A stretch of 64,000 nt of DNA from Kluyvera sp046569695 (GTDB lineage: Bacteria > Pseudomonadota > Gammaproteobacteria > Enterobacterales > Enterobacteriaceae): contig NZ_JBKHUI010000004.1 in assembly GCF_046569695.1 (NCBI RefSeq), positions 186,001-250,000 on the forward strand, written 5' to 3'. This document shows, in pieces, positions 8,126 through 16,353 of this stretch. How positions within the stretch are numbered: position 1 is the stretch's first letter; each line of letters begins with the position of its first letter. The position numbers were made by a program, and so were the translations under genes. The notes below the pieces were generated by a model that had not been told where the DNA came from, did no database searches, and saw nothing but the letters and a program-made list of their open reading frames with translations.

Positions 8126-8226
8126 CTGCCGCTAGCCCCTATCCCCCGCCACCCGGCGATTTGCGCAACAGCGTGTCAACGTGAATGCAAAAAAATATTT
8201 TATTGCCGATTTTGATATTTATCAGC

Positions 8227-8262
8227 GAAAAAGCACGCCCATTTTGTCCATCAACATGGGCG
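8227..8262 (-). terminator. Rho-independent terminator of bioBFCD
   Basis: On the minus strand, CGCCCAT (8256-8262) pairs with ATGGGCG (8236-8242) across a 13-nt loop, followed by TGCTTTTT. It lies about 70 bases after the bioD stop codon. Confidence 0.75.
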
Positions 8263-8330
8263 ATTTCCTTACGTTATCTGCGGGTTAGTGCTTACGAATG
8301 AAGAAGGAAAAGGCGTGCCAGAAAAACGAC

Positions 8331-9008
8331 TTACAGAGCGCTCAGGTCAAGGTATTGCCCAAGCGGCTGGGATTCAACCTCATCACCCAGCCACGGGATC
8401 TCCCCGAGCAGCGGTGCGGGAAGCATTCGCTGGAGCGTGCTGAGGTATTCTTTATGGCGACGCCCCGGCGGCGTCACATCGTTGGCAATCCAGCCTGCCA
8501 GCCGCAGCCCCGCCTGTTGAACTGCCTGCGCGGTCAACACCGCATGGTTGATGCAGCCAAGCTTCACGCCCACTACCAGGATGACCGGCAGCTGTTCTGT
8601 CTGCACCCAATCCGCCAGGGTCAGCGTCGGGGAGAGCGGCGTAAACCAGCCACCGGCACCTTCCACCAGCACCCAGTCGGCTTCAGCCTCCAGCACACGC
8701 AGCCCGGCAGAGAGCACGCTGGCCTCAATAGGCCGCTGTTCGTCGGCGCTGACGATATGCGGAGAGGTCGGCTCGGCAAAGGTATACGGGTTCACTTGCT
8801 CATAGCGTAACGGCAGCACGCTGTTGCGTTGCAGCGCCAGTGCGTCGCTGTTGCGCAAACCGTCGACGGTCATTTTGCTGCCGGAAGCAACCGGTTTGTA
8901 CCCCGCCGTACGCCGCCCAAGCGAACCAGCCGCCTGAAGCAGCGCGGTGCTGGCAACGGTTTTTCCGACTTCGGTATCGGTGCCGGTTACATAAAAGCGT
9001 TCAGTCAC
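8331..9008 (-). CDS. bioD: Dethiobiotin synthetase BioD
   Basis: BioD closes the ureido ring of dethiobiotin from 7,8-diaminopelargonate, CO2 and ATP, the penultimate step of biotin synthesis. Its 225 aa equal the E. coli length. The P-loop GTDTEVGKT is at residues 9-17, followed by the substrate-binding YKPVASGS and the VEGAGGWFTPL motif. It is the last gene of bioBFCD and overlaps the bioC end by eight bases. Downstream is a rho-independent terminator. Confidence 0.96.
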   Translation of the reverse strand: MTERFYVTGTDTEVGKTVASTALLQAAGSLGRRTAGYKPVASGSKMTVDGLRNSDALALQRNSVLPLRYEQVNPYTFAEPTSPHIVSADEQRPIEASVLSAGLRVLEAEADWVLVEGAGGWFTPLSPTLTLADWVQTEQLPVILVVGVKLGCINHAVLTAQAVQQAGLRLAGWIANDVTPPGRRHKEYLSTLQRMLPAPLLGEIPWLGDEVESQPLGQYLDLSAL

Positions 9009-9756
9009 GCGAGATCACTCCTGTAAAAAGATGGTAAGTCAGCGGGAATACTCCCGCCTGAGACGGCCACGCCAGTTGAAGCTGCTGTAGCCTGCTGCGC
9101 GTCAGCGGTTGCTGGCTGCGCCCCTCATGAAGATGCGTCGCACCAATGCCTTTCAGGGAACGCATGGCGCTCAGCGCATCGGGAAAAGCTAGCGTGATGG
9201 AGGTGGCAATGCTGCGGCTGTGGTAGCCAACTAGCGCCTCCTGCAGCGCCGTCTCGGGAAGAAAACGGTTGGCGTGTGGGCGCTGGTCAACGGCACGCCA
9301 GGCCTGATTCAGCTCTGGCAACGAACCTGCCGTTAAGGTGGTAAAGGCCAGCGTGCCGCCGGGGCTAAGCTGGCGATGCAGCCCCTCCAGCGCTACGTGG
9401 AGGTCGCTACACCACTGAATAGCCAGATTGCTCCACACCAGATCGAAGCCCCCTGCGGGCAGTGGAATCGCTTCAATATCGGCCTGAAGATAACGGTCTG
9501 CCGCCTGCTGACGCTGCGCCTGCTCAAGCATTTCCGCCGAGAGATCCAGTGCCGTCACATGGCTCCCTTTGTCGCGCCAGTAGCGGCTGTAGCTGCCCGG
9601 TCCACAGCCCGCATCCAGCACTCGGTCAAACGCCTGCGCCGGCAGCTGAGACAGCAGCTGTCGTGCACTCAGGCGCTGTAACTCGTCGTGCTGATGATAG
9701 TGCGCCGCCGCGCGGCCAAACGCCGCCGCCACCGCCTGTTTATTGACGGTTGCCAT
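9001..9756 (-). CDS. bioC: Malonyl-ACP O-methyltransferase BioC
   Basis: BioC methylates malonyl-ACP with SAM, disguising the carboxyl group so fatty-acid enzymes can build pimeloyl-ACP. The start chosen is the ATG at 9756 (MATVNKQAVAAAFGRAA), giving 251 aa as in E. coli. A longer in-frame start 13 codons upstream is unlikely because it lies deep in bioF. SAM-binding motif I, LDAGCGPG, is at about 48-55, followed by ALDLSAEMLEQA and the WSNLAIQW motif. The first codons overlap the bioF 3' end by 17 bases, suggesting translational coupling. Confidence 0.95.
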   Translation of the reverse strand: MATVNKQAVAAAFGRAAAHYHQHDELQRLSARQLLSQLPAQAFDRVLDAGCGPGSYSRYWRDKGSHVTALDLSAEMLEQAQRQQAADRYLQADIEAIPLPAGGFDLVWSNLAIQWCSDLHVALEGLHRQLSPGGTLAFTTLTAGSLPELNQAWRAVDQRPHANRFLPETALQEALVGYHSRSIATSITLAFPDALSAMRSLKGIGATHLHEGRSQQPLTRSRLQQLQLAWPSQAGVFPLTYHLFTGVISRD

Positions 9757-10897
9757 GCAGCACCTCCAGCAATAAGTCGATATCCTGCGCTTCATGCGCG
9801 GCGGTCAGCGTTAAGCGTAAACGCGCTGTCCCCGCTGGCACCGTCGGCGGACGAATTGCCGTCACCCAGCAGCCCTGCTCACGCAGTTGTTCTGCCAGAA
9901 CGAGCGTCTGCTGGTTCTCGCCAACAATCAGCGGCTGAATCGCGCTTTGTGAATCTGTCAATGCAAAATCCAGCCCCTGCGCACCGCGGCGAAACGCGGC
10001 CACGTGCTGCGCCAGCTCTTCGCGTCGCTGCTGTCCATCATCGCTCTGAATCACCGCCAGCGCCGCCTGTAGCGCAACCGCCTGGGCGGGTGGCATGGCG
10101 GTGCTGTAAATCAGATGGCGAGCGAACTGCACAAAGTAATCCGCCACGTCATGGCTGCACAACACCGCCGCACCGCTCAGGCCAAACGCTTTGCCAAAGG
10201 TCACCACCAGCAGCTCAGGATGAACGCCCTGCTGCTGACAGCTTCCCCGTCCGCTTTCGCCATTAACGCCAATGCCGTGCGCATCATCGACCATCAGCCA
10301 GGCGTTAGCTTCGCGCGCGGTCGCAGCGATATCCGCCAGCGGAGCGCTGTCGCCATCCATGCTGAACACCCCTTCCGTCACCACCAGCTGCTGGCCGTCG
10401 ATAGGAGTAGCCAACAGCCTGGAGAGATGCTGGCTGTCGTTGTGCTGAAAGCGCCGCAACTGCGCCGAGCTTAGCGTGGCGGCTTCAAGCAACGACGCGT
10501 GGCTGAGACGATCGGCGACGATCCGGTCTTCACGCCCGGCCAGTGCGGCGATCGTCGCCTGATTGGCGGCAAAACCGGAGATAAACAGCAGCGCGCGGTC
10601 ATAGCCCAGCCAGTCAGCCAGCTGCTCTTCAAGGCGTTGGTGCGCGTGGTGGTAGCCGGTGACATGTCCGGAGCCACCGCTGCCCACGCCATACAGCTGC
10701 GCGCCCTGCTGCCAGGCGTGGATCACCTGCGGGTGCTGGCTGAGGCCGAGATAGTCGTTGCTGGAAAAGTTGCAGTAACGACGCTCATCGCGCACCAGCC
10801 AGCGGCCCGCACCCTGCGCTAACGGTTGGCGAGAACGGAAGGCCTGGGCCTCCCGACGTTCGCTTAATGCCTGTTCAATGCGCTGCTGCCAGCTCAT
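9740..10897 (-). CDS. bioF: 8-amino-7-oxononanoate synthase BioF
   Basis: A PLP-dependent enzyme that condenses pimeloyl-ACP (or -CoA) with alanine to give 8-amino-7-oxononanoate. It has 385 aa against 384 in E. coli. The Gly-rich FSSNDYLGLS is near residue 43, the PLP-sandwiching DDAHGIG near 204, and the Schiff-base Lys is in TFGKAFGLSGA at about 236. Its ATG overlaps the end of bioB by four bases, and it shares 17 bases with bioC, so the operon is compact. Confidence 0.96.
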   Translation of the reverse strand: MSWQQRIEQALSERREAQAFRSRQPLAQGAGRWLVRDERRYCNFSSNDYLGLSQHPQVIHAWQQGAQLYGVGSGGSGHVTGYHHAHQRLEEQLADWLGYDRALLFISGFAANQATIAALAGREDRIVADRLSHASLLEAATLSSAQLRRFQHNDSQHLSRLLATPIDGQQLVVTEGVFSMDGDSAPLADIAATAREANAWLMVDDAHGIGVNGESGRGSCQQQGVHPELLVVTFGKAFGLSGAAVLCSHDVADYFVQFARHLIYSTAMPPAQAVALQAALAVIQSDDGQQRREELAQHVAAFRRGAQGLDFALTDSQSAIQPLIVGENQQTLVLAEQLREQGCWVTAIRPPTVPAGTARLRLTLTAAHEAQDIDLLLEVLHGNRQ

Positions 10898-11934
10898 ACC
10901 GCCGCCGCGTTGTAATAATCCTCAGTGTCCGGCGTCATCAGCACCTGTTCCAGACGCTGCTGCTGTTCGTTATCACCCGCCGTGACCGTGGTCTGCTGCG
11001 GGTTGAGACCGAGTTTGCGGAACAGCTGCAGGTCTTTGTCCTCTTCCGGGTTTGGCGTCGTCAGCAGTTTGCAGCCGTAGAAAATCGAGTTTGCACCGGC
11101 CATAAAGCACATTGCCTGGGTCTGCTCGTTCATCTGCTCACGGCCTGCAGAGAGACGCACGTGAGAGGTTGGCATCATGATGCGCGCCACGGCGATGGTG
11201 CGAATAAAATCAAAGGCATCGACATCGTCGTTATCCGCCAGCGGCGTGCCTTTGACCTTCACCAGCATGTTAATCGGCACGCTTTCCGGCGGCGTTGGCA
11301 GGTTGGCGAGCTGCAGCAACAGCCCGGCACGGTCGGTGACGGTTTCACCGAGGCCAACAATGCCGCCGGAGCAGACTTTAATCCCGGCTTCGCGCACTTT
11401 GTCCAGCGTGTCCAGGCGTTCCTGGTAGCTGCGGGTGGTGATGATATTGCCGTAGAACTCCGGCGAGGTGTCGAGGTTGTGGTTGTAGTAATCCAGACCC
11501 GCCGTCGCCAAACGACTCGCCTGGCTATCGGACAGCGTGCCCAGCGTCATACAGGCTTCCAGCCCCATCTCTTTCACACCCTGAACCATCTGTTCCAGGT
11601 ACGGCATATCGCGGTCGTTCGGGTTTTTCCACGCCGCGCCCATGCAGAAACGGGTCGAGCCCGCCAGCTTGGCTTTGCGCGCTGAGTCCAGCACCTGCTC
11701 GACTTCCATCAGGCGTTCAGTTTCCAGCCCGGTTTTGTAGCGCGAACTCTGCGGACAGTATTTACAGTCTTCCGGGCATGCGCCGGTTTTGATCGACAGC
11801 AGCGTGCTCACCTGCACCTGCTGAGGGTCGAAGTGCTGGCGGTGAACCTGTTGAGCTTCGAACAGTAAATCGAGCAGCGGTTTATCGAAAAGAGCGGTGA
11901 CCTGCGACATTGTCCAGCGTAAAGGGTTAGCCAT
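10894..11934 (-). CDS. bioB: Biotin synthase BioB
   Basis: A radical-SAM enzyme that inserts sulfur into dethiobiotin. Its 346 aa equal the E. coli length. The radical-SAM [4Fe-4S] motif CPEDCKYC is at residues 53-60. Conserved Cys97, Cys128 and Cys188 and a C-terminal Arg (SHVRLSAGR) coordinate the sacrificial [2Fe-2S] cluster. It is the first gene of bioBFCD, transcribed from the BirA-controlled divergent promoter region shared with bioA. Confidence 0.97.
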   Translation of the reverse strand: MANPLRWTMSQVTALFDKPLLDLLFEAQQVHRQHFDPQQVQVSTLLSIKTGACPEDCKYCPQSSRYKTGLETERLMEVEQVLDSARKAKLAGSTRFCMGAAWKNPNDRDMPYLEQMVQGVKEMGLEACMTLGTLSDSQASRLATAGLDYYNHNLDTSPEFYGNIITTRSYQERLDTLDKVREAGIKVCSGGIVGLGETVTDRAGLLLQLANLPTPPESVPINMLVKVKGTPLADNDDVDAFDFIRTIAVARIMMPTSHVRLSAGREQMNEQTQAMCFMAGANSIFYGCKLLTTPNPEEDKDLQLFRKLGLNPQQTTVTAGDNEQQQRLEQVLMTPDTEDYYNAAAV

Positions 11935-11976
11935 TGGCTTCTCCGGGGTTTTGTTAATTTTCGGTTCGGTTTATAC

Positions 11977-12010
11977 TCGTAAACCTAAAACTTTTCAAAA
12001 TGGTTTACAA
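11977..12010. promoter_or_regulatory. BirA biotin operator between bioA and bioB
   Basis: TCGTAAACC (11977-11985) and GGTTTACAA (12002-12010) form the inverted repeat bound by biotinoyl-AMP-BirA, with a 16-bp AT-rich spacer. The left arm has one mismatch to TTGTAAACC. The site covers both divergent promoters. Confidence 0.92.
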
Positions 12011-12017
12011 GTCGATT

Positions 12018-13307
12018 ATGACAACGGACGATCTTGCCTTCGATAGCCGCCATATCTGGCATCCCTATACCTCAATGACCAAACCGCTGCCGGTCTACCC
12101 GGTAGTTTCCGCCGAGGGCTGCGAGCTGCACCTCGCCAGCGGCGAACATCTGGTGGACGGCATGTCCTCGTGGTGGGCGGCCATTCATGGCTACAACCAC
12201 CCGCGCCTGAACGCGGCGATGAAGACGCAAATCGATCAGATGTCGCACGTGATGTTTGGCGGAATCACCCACCCTTCCGCCGTAGCGCTGTGCCGTAAAC
12301 TGGTGGCGATGACCCCGGAGCCGCTGGAGTGCGTATTCCTTGCCGACTCCGGTTCGGTAGCGGTGGAGGTGGCGATGAAAATGGCGTTGCAGTACTGGCA
12401 GGCCAAAGGCGAGTCGCGCCAGCGTTTCCTGACCTTCCGCAACGGCTACCACGGCGACACCTTTGGCGCGATGTCGGTATGCGACCCGGATAACTCGATG
12501 CACAGCCTATGGAAGGGCTACCTGCCGGAGAACCTCTTCGCCCCCGCGCCGCATAGCCGCTTTGATGGGGAATTTGACGAGTACGATATGGTGGCCTTTG
12601 CCCGCCTGATGGCCGCGCATCGCCACGAAATTGCCGCCGTTATTCTTGAGCCCGTGGTTCAGGGTGCGGGCGGCATGCGGATGTATCACCCGGAGTGGCT
12701 CAAACGGATCCGTAAGATGTGCGATCGTGAAGGAATTTTGCTGATTGCCGATGAAATTGCCACCGGTTTTGGCCGTACCGGCAAGCTCTTTGCCTGCGAT
12801 CATGCGGGTATCAGCGCCGATATTCTGTGCCTTGGCAAAGCGTTGACCGGCGGCACCATGACCCTCTCCGCCGCTATCACCACCCGTGAGGTGGCCGAGA
12901 CCATCAGCAACGGTGAAGCGGGCTGCTTTATGCACGGCCCGACCTTTATGGGTAACCCGCTGGCCTGCGCCGTAGCGACAGAAAGCCTGGCGCTGCTGGA
13001 GAGCGGCGAGTGGCAAACGCAGGTGGCGGCGATTGAACGTCAGCTTAAGCGCGAACTCGCCCCGGCCGCCGACGCGCCGCTGGTCGCCGATGTTCGCGTG
13101 CTGGGAGCCATTGGCGTCGTTGAGACGCGCTACCCGGTGAACCCGGCACTGCTCCAACGTTTCTTCGTCGAACAAGGGGTGTGGATCCGTCCGTTTGGCC
13201 GCCTGATTTATCTGATGCCGCCATACCCGATTACCCCGCAGCAGCTGACGCGCTTGACCCGAGCGGTATGTCTTGCCGTCGAGCAGGAAACATTTTTTAT
13301 CCAATAA
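12018..13307 (+). CDS. bioA: Adenosylmethionine-8-amino-7-oxononanoate aminotransferase BioA
   Basis: A PLP aminotransferase that uses SAM as amino donor to make 7,8-diaminopelargonate. The start at 12018 (MTTDDLAFDSRHIWHPYTSM) gives 429 aa, as in E. coli; an ATG six codons earlier lies inside the BirA operator. The SSWWAAIHGYNHP substrate pocket, DSGSVAVEVAMK phosphate cup, ADEIATGFGRTG and Schiff-base Lys in CLGKALTGGT (about 274) are intact. No good Shine-Dalgarno precedes the ATG, so the leader is very short. It is transcribed divergently from bioB. Confidence 0.96.
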   Translation: MTTDDLAFDSRHIWHPYTSMTKPLPVYPVVSAEGCELHLASGEHLVDGMSSWWAAIHGYNHPRLNAAMKTQIDQMSHVMFGGITHPSAVALCRKLVAMTPEPLECVFLADSGSVAVEVAMKMALQYWQAKGESRQRFLTFRNGYHGDTFGAMSVCDPDNSMHSLWKGYLPENLFAPAPHSRFDGEFDEYDMVAFARLMAAHRHEIAAVILEPVVQGAGGMRMYHPEWLKRIRKMCDREGILLIADEIATGFGRTGKLFACDHAGISADILCLGKALTGGTMTLSAAITTREVAETISNGEAGCFMHGPTFMGNPLACAVATESLALLESGEWQTQVAAIERQLKRELAPAADAPLVADVRVLGAIGVVETRYPVNPALLQRFFVEQGVWIRPFGRLIYLMPPYPITPQQLTRLTRAVCLAVEQETFFIQ

Positions 13308-13377
13308 GCTGCGGTAATCTCCCCACGTTACCGCTACACTCCTTTGTTAATCAGTTGATTAACAAAGGAGGCAGTTG

Positions 13378-13854
13378 ATGAAATTAGTCAGCCACGACCT
13401 GCGTGACGGTGAAAAGCTCCCTCATCGCCAGGTGTTCAACGGCATGGGCTACGATGGCGAAAACCTTTCTCCCCATCTGGCCTGGGATGACGTTCCTGCG
13501 GGCACCAAAAGTTTTGTCATAACCTGCTACGACCCGGATGCCCCAACCGGCTCCGGCTGGTGGCACTGGATTGTTGCCAACATTCCAGCCGACACCCGCG
13601 AACTGCCAACCGGAGCGGGTTCAGGTCTGGTCGGGTTACCGGCCGGCGCGCTGCAAACCCGTACTGACTTTGGTAAAGCGGGCTACGGCGGCGCGGCTCC
13701 GCCGAAAGGCGAAACCCACCGTTATATCTTCACCGTCCATGCGATGGACGTTGAGAGCATTGAGGTTGATGAAGGTGCCAGCGGCGCAATGGTCGGCTTC
13801 AACGTGCACTTCCATAGCCTCGGCAGCGCATCCATCACCGCCCTGTTCAGCTAA
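13378..13854 (+). CDS. ybhB: PEBP-family (Raf kinase inhibitor-like) protein YbhB
   Basis: A 158-aa cytoplasmic member of the phosphatidylethanolamine-binding protein family. The signature DPDAPTGSGWWHW lies at about 52-64, and the second ligand-pocket element GGAAPPKGETHRYIF at about 103-117. The biochemical function in bacteria is unknown. A strong Shine-Dalgarno, AAAGGAGG, sits seven bases before the ATG. It follows bioA by 70 bases as in E. coli and ends in its own terminator. In E. coli the next feature is the lambda attachment site and ybhC; here the mannitol operon intervenes. Confidence 0.93.
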   Translation: MKLVSHDLRDGEKLPHRQVFNGMGYDGENLSPHLAWDDVPAGTKSFVITCYDPDAPTGSGWWHWIVANIPADTRELPTGAGSGLVGLPAGALQTRTDFGKAGYGGAAPPKGETHRYIFTVHAMDVESIEVDEGASGAMVGFNVHFHSLGSASITALFS

Positions 13855-13874
13855 TCGCACCCTAATCCGTTCAC

Positions 13875-13906
13875 GCCCTGCCAGGGAAACCTCGCAGGGC
13901 TTTTTT
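13875..13906 (+). terminator. Terminator after ybhB
   Basis: A perfect 7-bp stem, GCCCTGC/GCAGGGC, with a 12-nt loop is followed by TTTTTT. It separates the bioA-ybhB unit from the mannitol operon. Confidence 0.88.
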
Positions 13907-13996
13907 GTGGCTGATACGAAGCGCTGTAATTTTCTAACGTAAACGCCAGCGCATAACAGGAAAGCGCAGGAGTGTGAGGGGAATGTAAATTTATCT

Positions 13997-14012
13997 TGTG
14001 AAATTGATCACA
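13997..14012. promoter_or_regulatory. CRP site 1 upstream of mtlA
   Basis: TGTGA-AATTGA-TCACA is a perfect CRP palindrome, the most distal of four (about 310 bp before mtlA). Confidence 0.85.
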
Positions 14013-14040
14013 ATTTAAAAACAAACACGCCAATACAAAA

Positions 14041-14056
14041 GGTGATTTAAATCACA
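14041..14056. promoter_or_regulatory. CRP site 2 upstream of mtlA
   Basis: GGTGA-TTTAAA-TCACA differs from the CRP consensus at one position. It is centred 44 bp from site 1, so on the same helix face to within about two bases. Confidence 0.75.
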
Positions 14057-14113
14057 AAAAAGAGGTCAGGAATGGACATATTTTCGCTTTGTAGCCGACT
14101 TACAGCCATTTTA

Positions 14114-14129
14114 TGTGATAACGATCACC
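14114..14129. promoter_or_regulatory. CRP site 3 upstream of mtlA
   Basis: TGTGA-TAACGA-TCACC is a one-mismatch CRP site, centred 73 bp after site 2. Confidence 0.78.
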
Positions 14130-14157
14130 AAAAGTGACCTATTGATGGGGTGGTGAG

Positions 14158-14173
14158 AGTGATCAAGATCACA
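14158..14173. promoter_or_regulatory. CRP site 4, proximal to mtlA
   Basis: AGTGA-TCAAGA-TCACA is a one-mismatch CRP site, centred 44 bp after site 3, repeating the spacing of sites 1 and 2. A promoter about 40-60 bp downstream would place it in an activating position. Confidence 0.75.
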
Positions 14174-14239
14174 AACACCCCTCGGGGTACGCGAGACGAA
14201 AACGCCGTGATAGAGTCGATTTTGCATACTGAACGACTG

Positions 14240-14261
14240 GATGGTTTTTGGCGAAACCATC
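14240..14261 (+). promoter_or_regulatory. Perfect 8-bp inverted repeat in the mtlA leader
   Basis: GATGGTTT (14240-14247) and AAACCATC (14254-14261) flank a 6-base loop, 52 bases before the mtlA ATG. It is either a leader hairpin or an operator. No T-run follows, so it is not a terminator. Confidence 0.5.
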
Positions 14262-14313
14262 ACAACTATGACGACGCGCAGCATCTAAGACGCGCACCAC
14301 GAGGGGTGTTTTT

Positions 14314-16299
14314 ATGTTATCACCAGATATCAAGGTCAAGGTACAGAATTTTGGCCGCTTCCTCAGCAATATGGTGATGCCCAATATTGGCGCATTCATT
14401 GCCTGGGGTTTGATTACTGCACTGTTTATTCCCACCGGATGGCTGCCTAACGAGACGTTAGCCAAACTGGTCGGCCCGATGATCACCTACCTGCTGCCGC
14501 TGTTAATCGGTTATACCGGCGGCCGTCTTATCGGCGGCGAGCGCGGCGGCGTGGTCGGTGCCATCACTACCATGGGCGTTATCGTAGGCGCCGATATGCC
14601 AATGTTTATGGGCGCGATGATTGCGGGTACGCTGGGCGGGTGGGCGATTAAGCGCTTCGACCGTTGGGTTGACGGTAAAATCAAAAGCGGCTTTGAGATG
14701 CTGGTGAACAACTTCTCCGCCGGTATCATCGGCATGCTGTTAGCGATGCTTGCTTTCCTGGCGATTGGCCCGATGGTTGAGTTGCTCTCTAAAGCGCTGG
14801 CGACCGGCGTTAACGTCATGGTGCAGAACAACCTGCTGCCGCTGACCTCTATCTTTGTTGAACCGGCAAAAATTCTGTTCCTCAACAATGCCATCAACCA
14901 CGGTATCTTCTCACCGCTGGGCATTCAGCAGGCCACCGAAACCGGTAAGTCTATCTTCTTCCTGATTGAAGCGAACCCAGGCCCAGGCCTCGGCGTGCTG
15001 CTGGCGTACATGTTCTTTGGTAAAGGAAGCGCTAAACAGTCTGCGGGCGGTGCGGCGATTATTCACTTCTTCGGCGGTATCCACGAAATCTACTTCCCGT
15101 ACGTGCTGATGAACCCACGCCTGCTGCTGGCGGTGATTCTGGGCGGCATGACCGGCGTCTTTACCCTGACGTTGTTCAACGCAGGCCTGGTCTCCCCGGC
15201 ATCTCCTGGCTCTATCTTTGCCGTACTGCTGATGACGCCGAAGGCCTCTATTATTGGCGTGGTGCTGTCGATTCTGGCCTCAACGCTGGTCTCCTTCCTG
15301 ACCGCCTCCATGTTGCTGAAACGCGTTCGCGTTGGCGATGAAGAGAGCAACGGCCTGGCGGAAGCCACCCGTCGCATGCAGAGCCTGAAGCAGCAGTCTA
15401 AATCCGGCGGCAAATCCTCCGGCGAACTGCCGCAGCCAGCGATGCGCAGCGAAACGCTCGACCTGTCTAAAGATCTGCACCACGTGCGTAAAATCATCGT
15501 GGCGTGTGATGCAGGTATGGGCTCCAGCGCACTCGGCGCAGGCGTACTGCGTAAAAAGGTTAAAGATGCTGGGCTGACCCACATTTCGGTGAGCAACTGC
15601 GCCATTAACAGCCTGCCTGACGACGTTGACCTGGTGATTACCCATCAGGACTTAACCGAACGCGCCATGCGCTTTGCGCCGCAGGCGATGCATATGTCGC
15701 TCTCCAACTTCCTCGACAGCGGCCTGTATACCGACCTGACCACCCGTCTGCTGGCGGCTAAACTGCCTGCCGCCGCGAACGACAGTCGTCTCATCAACCA
15801 GACGATTATTGCGGCGAACGATGACGCTTTTGACGATACCGAGCGCGATGAGAATCTGTTTAAGCTCAGCGCGGACAACATCTTCCTCAACCTGACCGCA
15901 GAGAATAAAGCTCAGGCTATTCGCTTTGCCGGTGAGATGCTGGTCTCCGGCGGCTACGTTGAGCCGGACTACGTTGATGCCATGCTGGCGCGTGAAGCGC
16001 TCACCACCACTTACCTGGGAGAATCCATTGCGGTGCCGCACGGTACCGTAGAAGCCAAAGACCGCGTGCTGCGCACCGGGATTGTCATTTGCCAATACCC
16101 CGAAGGCGTTCGATTCGGCGATGAGCCGGACGATATCGCCCGCCTGGTTATCGGCATTGCTGCCCGCAACAACGAGCACGTACAGGTTATCGCCCGCTTA
16201 GCGAACGCCCTGGATGATAAAGACGTGATTGACCGTCTGACGCAGACCAGCAGCGTGCAGGAAATTCTACAAATCCTGTCCGGCGAACAAGCAGCTTAA
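14314..16299 (+). CDS. mtlA: PTS mannitol-specific EIICBA component MtlA
   Basis: An inner-membrane permease that phosphorylates mannitol to mannitol-1-phosphate during uptake, with phosphate from HPr. Its 661 aa exceed E. coli MtlA (637). The IIC membrane domain (1-345) contains GGIHEIYFPYVLMNP. A Ser/Gly-rich linker follows, then IIB with active Cys in ACDAGMGSSALG (about 397-408), and IIA with active His in GESIAVPHGTVEAKD (about residues 569-583). Similarity to E. coli MtlA is high in IIC and much lower in the linkers. GAGGGGTG precedes the ATG. In E. coli mtlADR is at a distant locus, so this is a relocated or second copy. Confidence 0.95.
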   Translation: MLSPDIKVKVQNFGRFLSNMVMPNIGAFIAWGLITALFIPTGWLPNETLAKLVGPMITYLLPLLIGYTGGRLIGGERGGVVGAITTMGVIVGADMPMFMGAMIAGTLGGWAIKRFDRWVDGKIKSGFEMLVNNFSAGIIGMLLAMLAFLAIGPMVELLSKALATGVNVMVQNNLLPLTSIFVEPAKILFLNNAINHGIFSPLGIQQATETGKSIFFLIEANPGPGLGVLLAYMFFGKGSAKQSAGGAAIIHFFGGIHEIYFPYVLMNPRLLLAVILGGMTGVFTLTLFNAGLVSPASPGSIFAVLLMTPKASIIGVVLSILASTLVSFLTASMLLKRVRVGDEESNGLAEATRRMQSLKQQSKSGGKSSGELPQPAMRSETLDLSKDLHHVRKIIVACDAGMGSSALGAGVLRKKVKDAGLTHISVSNCAINSLPDDVDLVITHQDLTERAMRFAPQAMHMSLSNFLDSGLYTDLTTRLLAAKLPAAANDSRLINQTIIAANDDAFDDTERDENLFKLSADNIFLNLTAENKAQAIRFAGEMLVSGGYVEPDYVDAMLAREALTTTYLGESIAVPHGTVEAKDRVLRTGIVICQYPEGVRFGDEPDDIARLVIGIAARNNEHVQVIARLANALDDKDVIDRLTQTSSVQEILQILSGEQAA

Positions 16300-16303
16300 G
16301 GCT

Positions 16304-16324
16304 TCAGGGGCGAGCCGCCCCTGA
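16304..16324 (+). promoter_or_regulatory. mtlA-mtlD intercistronic hairpin
   Basis: TCAGGGGC/GCCCCTGA forms an 8-bp GC-rich stem with a 5-nt loop right after the mtlA stop. There is no T-run, so a role in mRNA stability or processing is more likely than termination. Confidence 0.6.
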
Positions 16325-16353
16325 CATGGAAAGTTTTTCTCGAGGTCAGATTT

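Noticed and set aside
8280..8330. A short hydrophobic frame (KSFFWHAFSFFIRKH) after bioD on the minus strand
   Set aside because: No ATG, GTG or TTG start lies in this frame before an upstream stop codon, so it is unlikely to be translated.
13900..13920. GCTTTTTTGTGGCTGATACG after ybhB as a possible lambda-type attachment core
   Set aside because: Only the GCTTTTTT part matches, and it is explained by the ybhB terminator. The true match is at 18381-18395.
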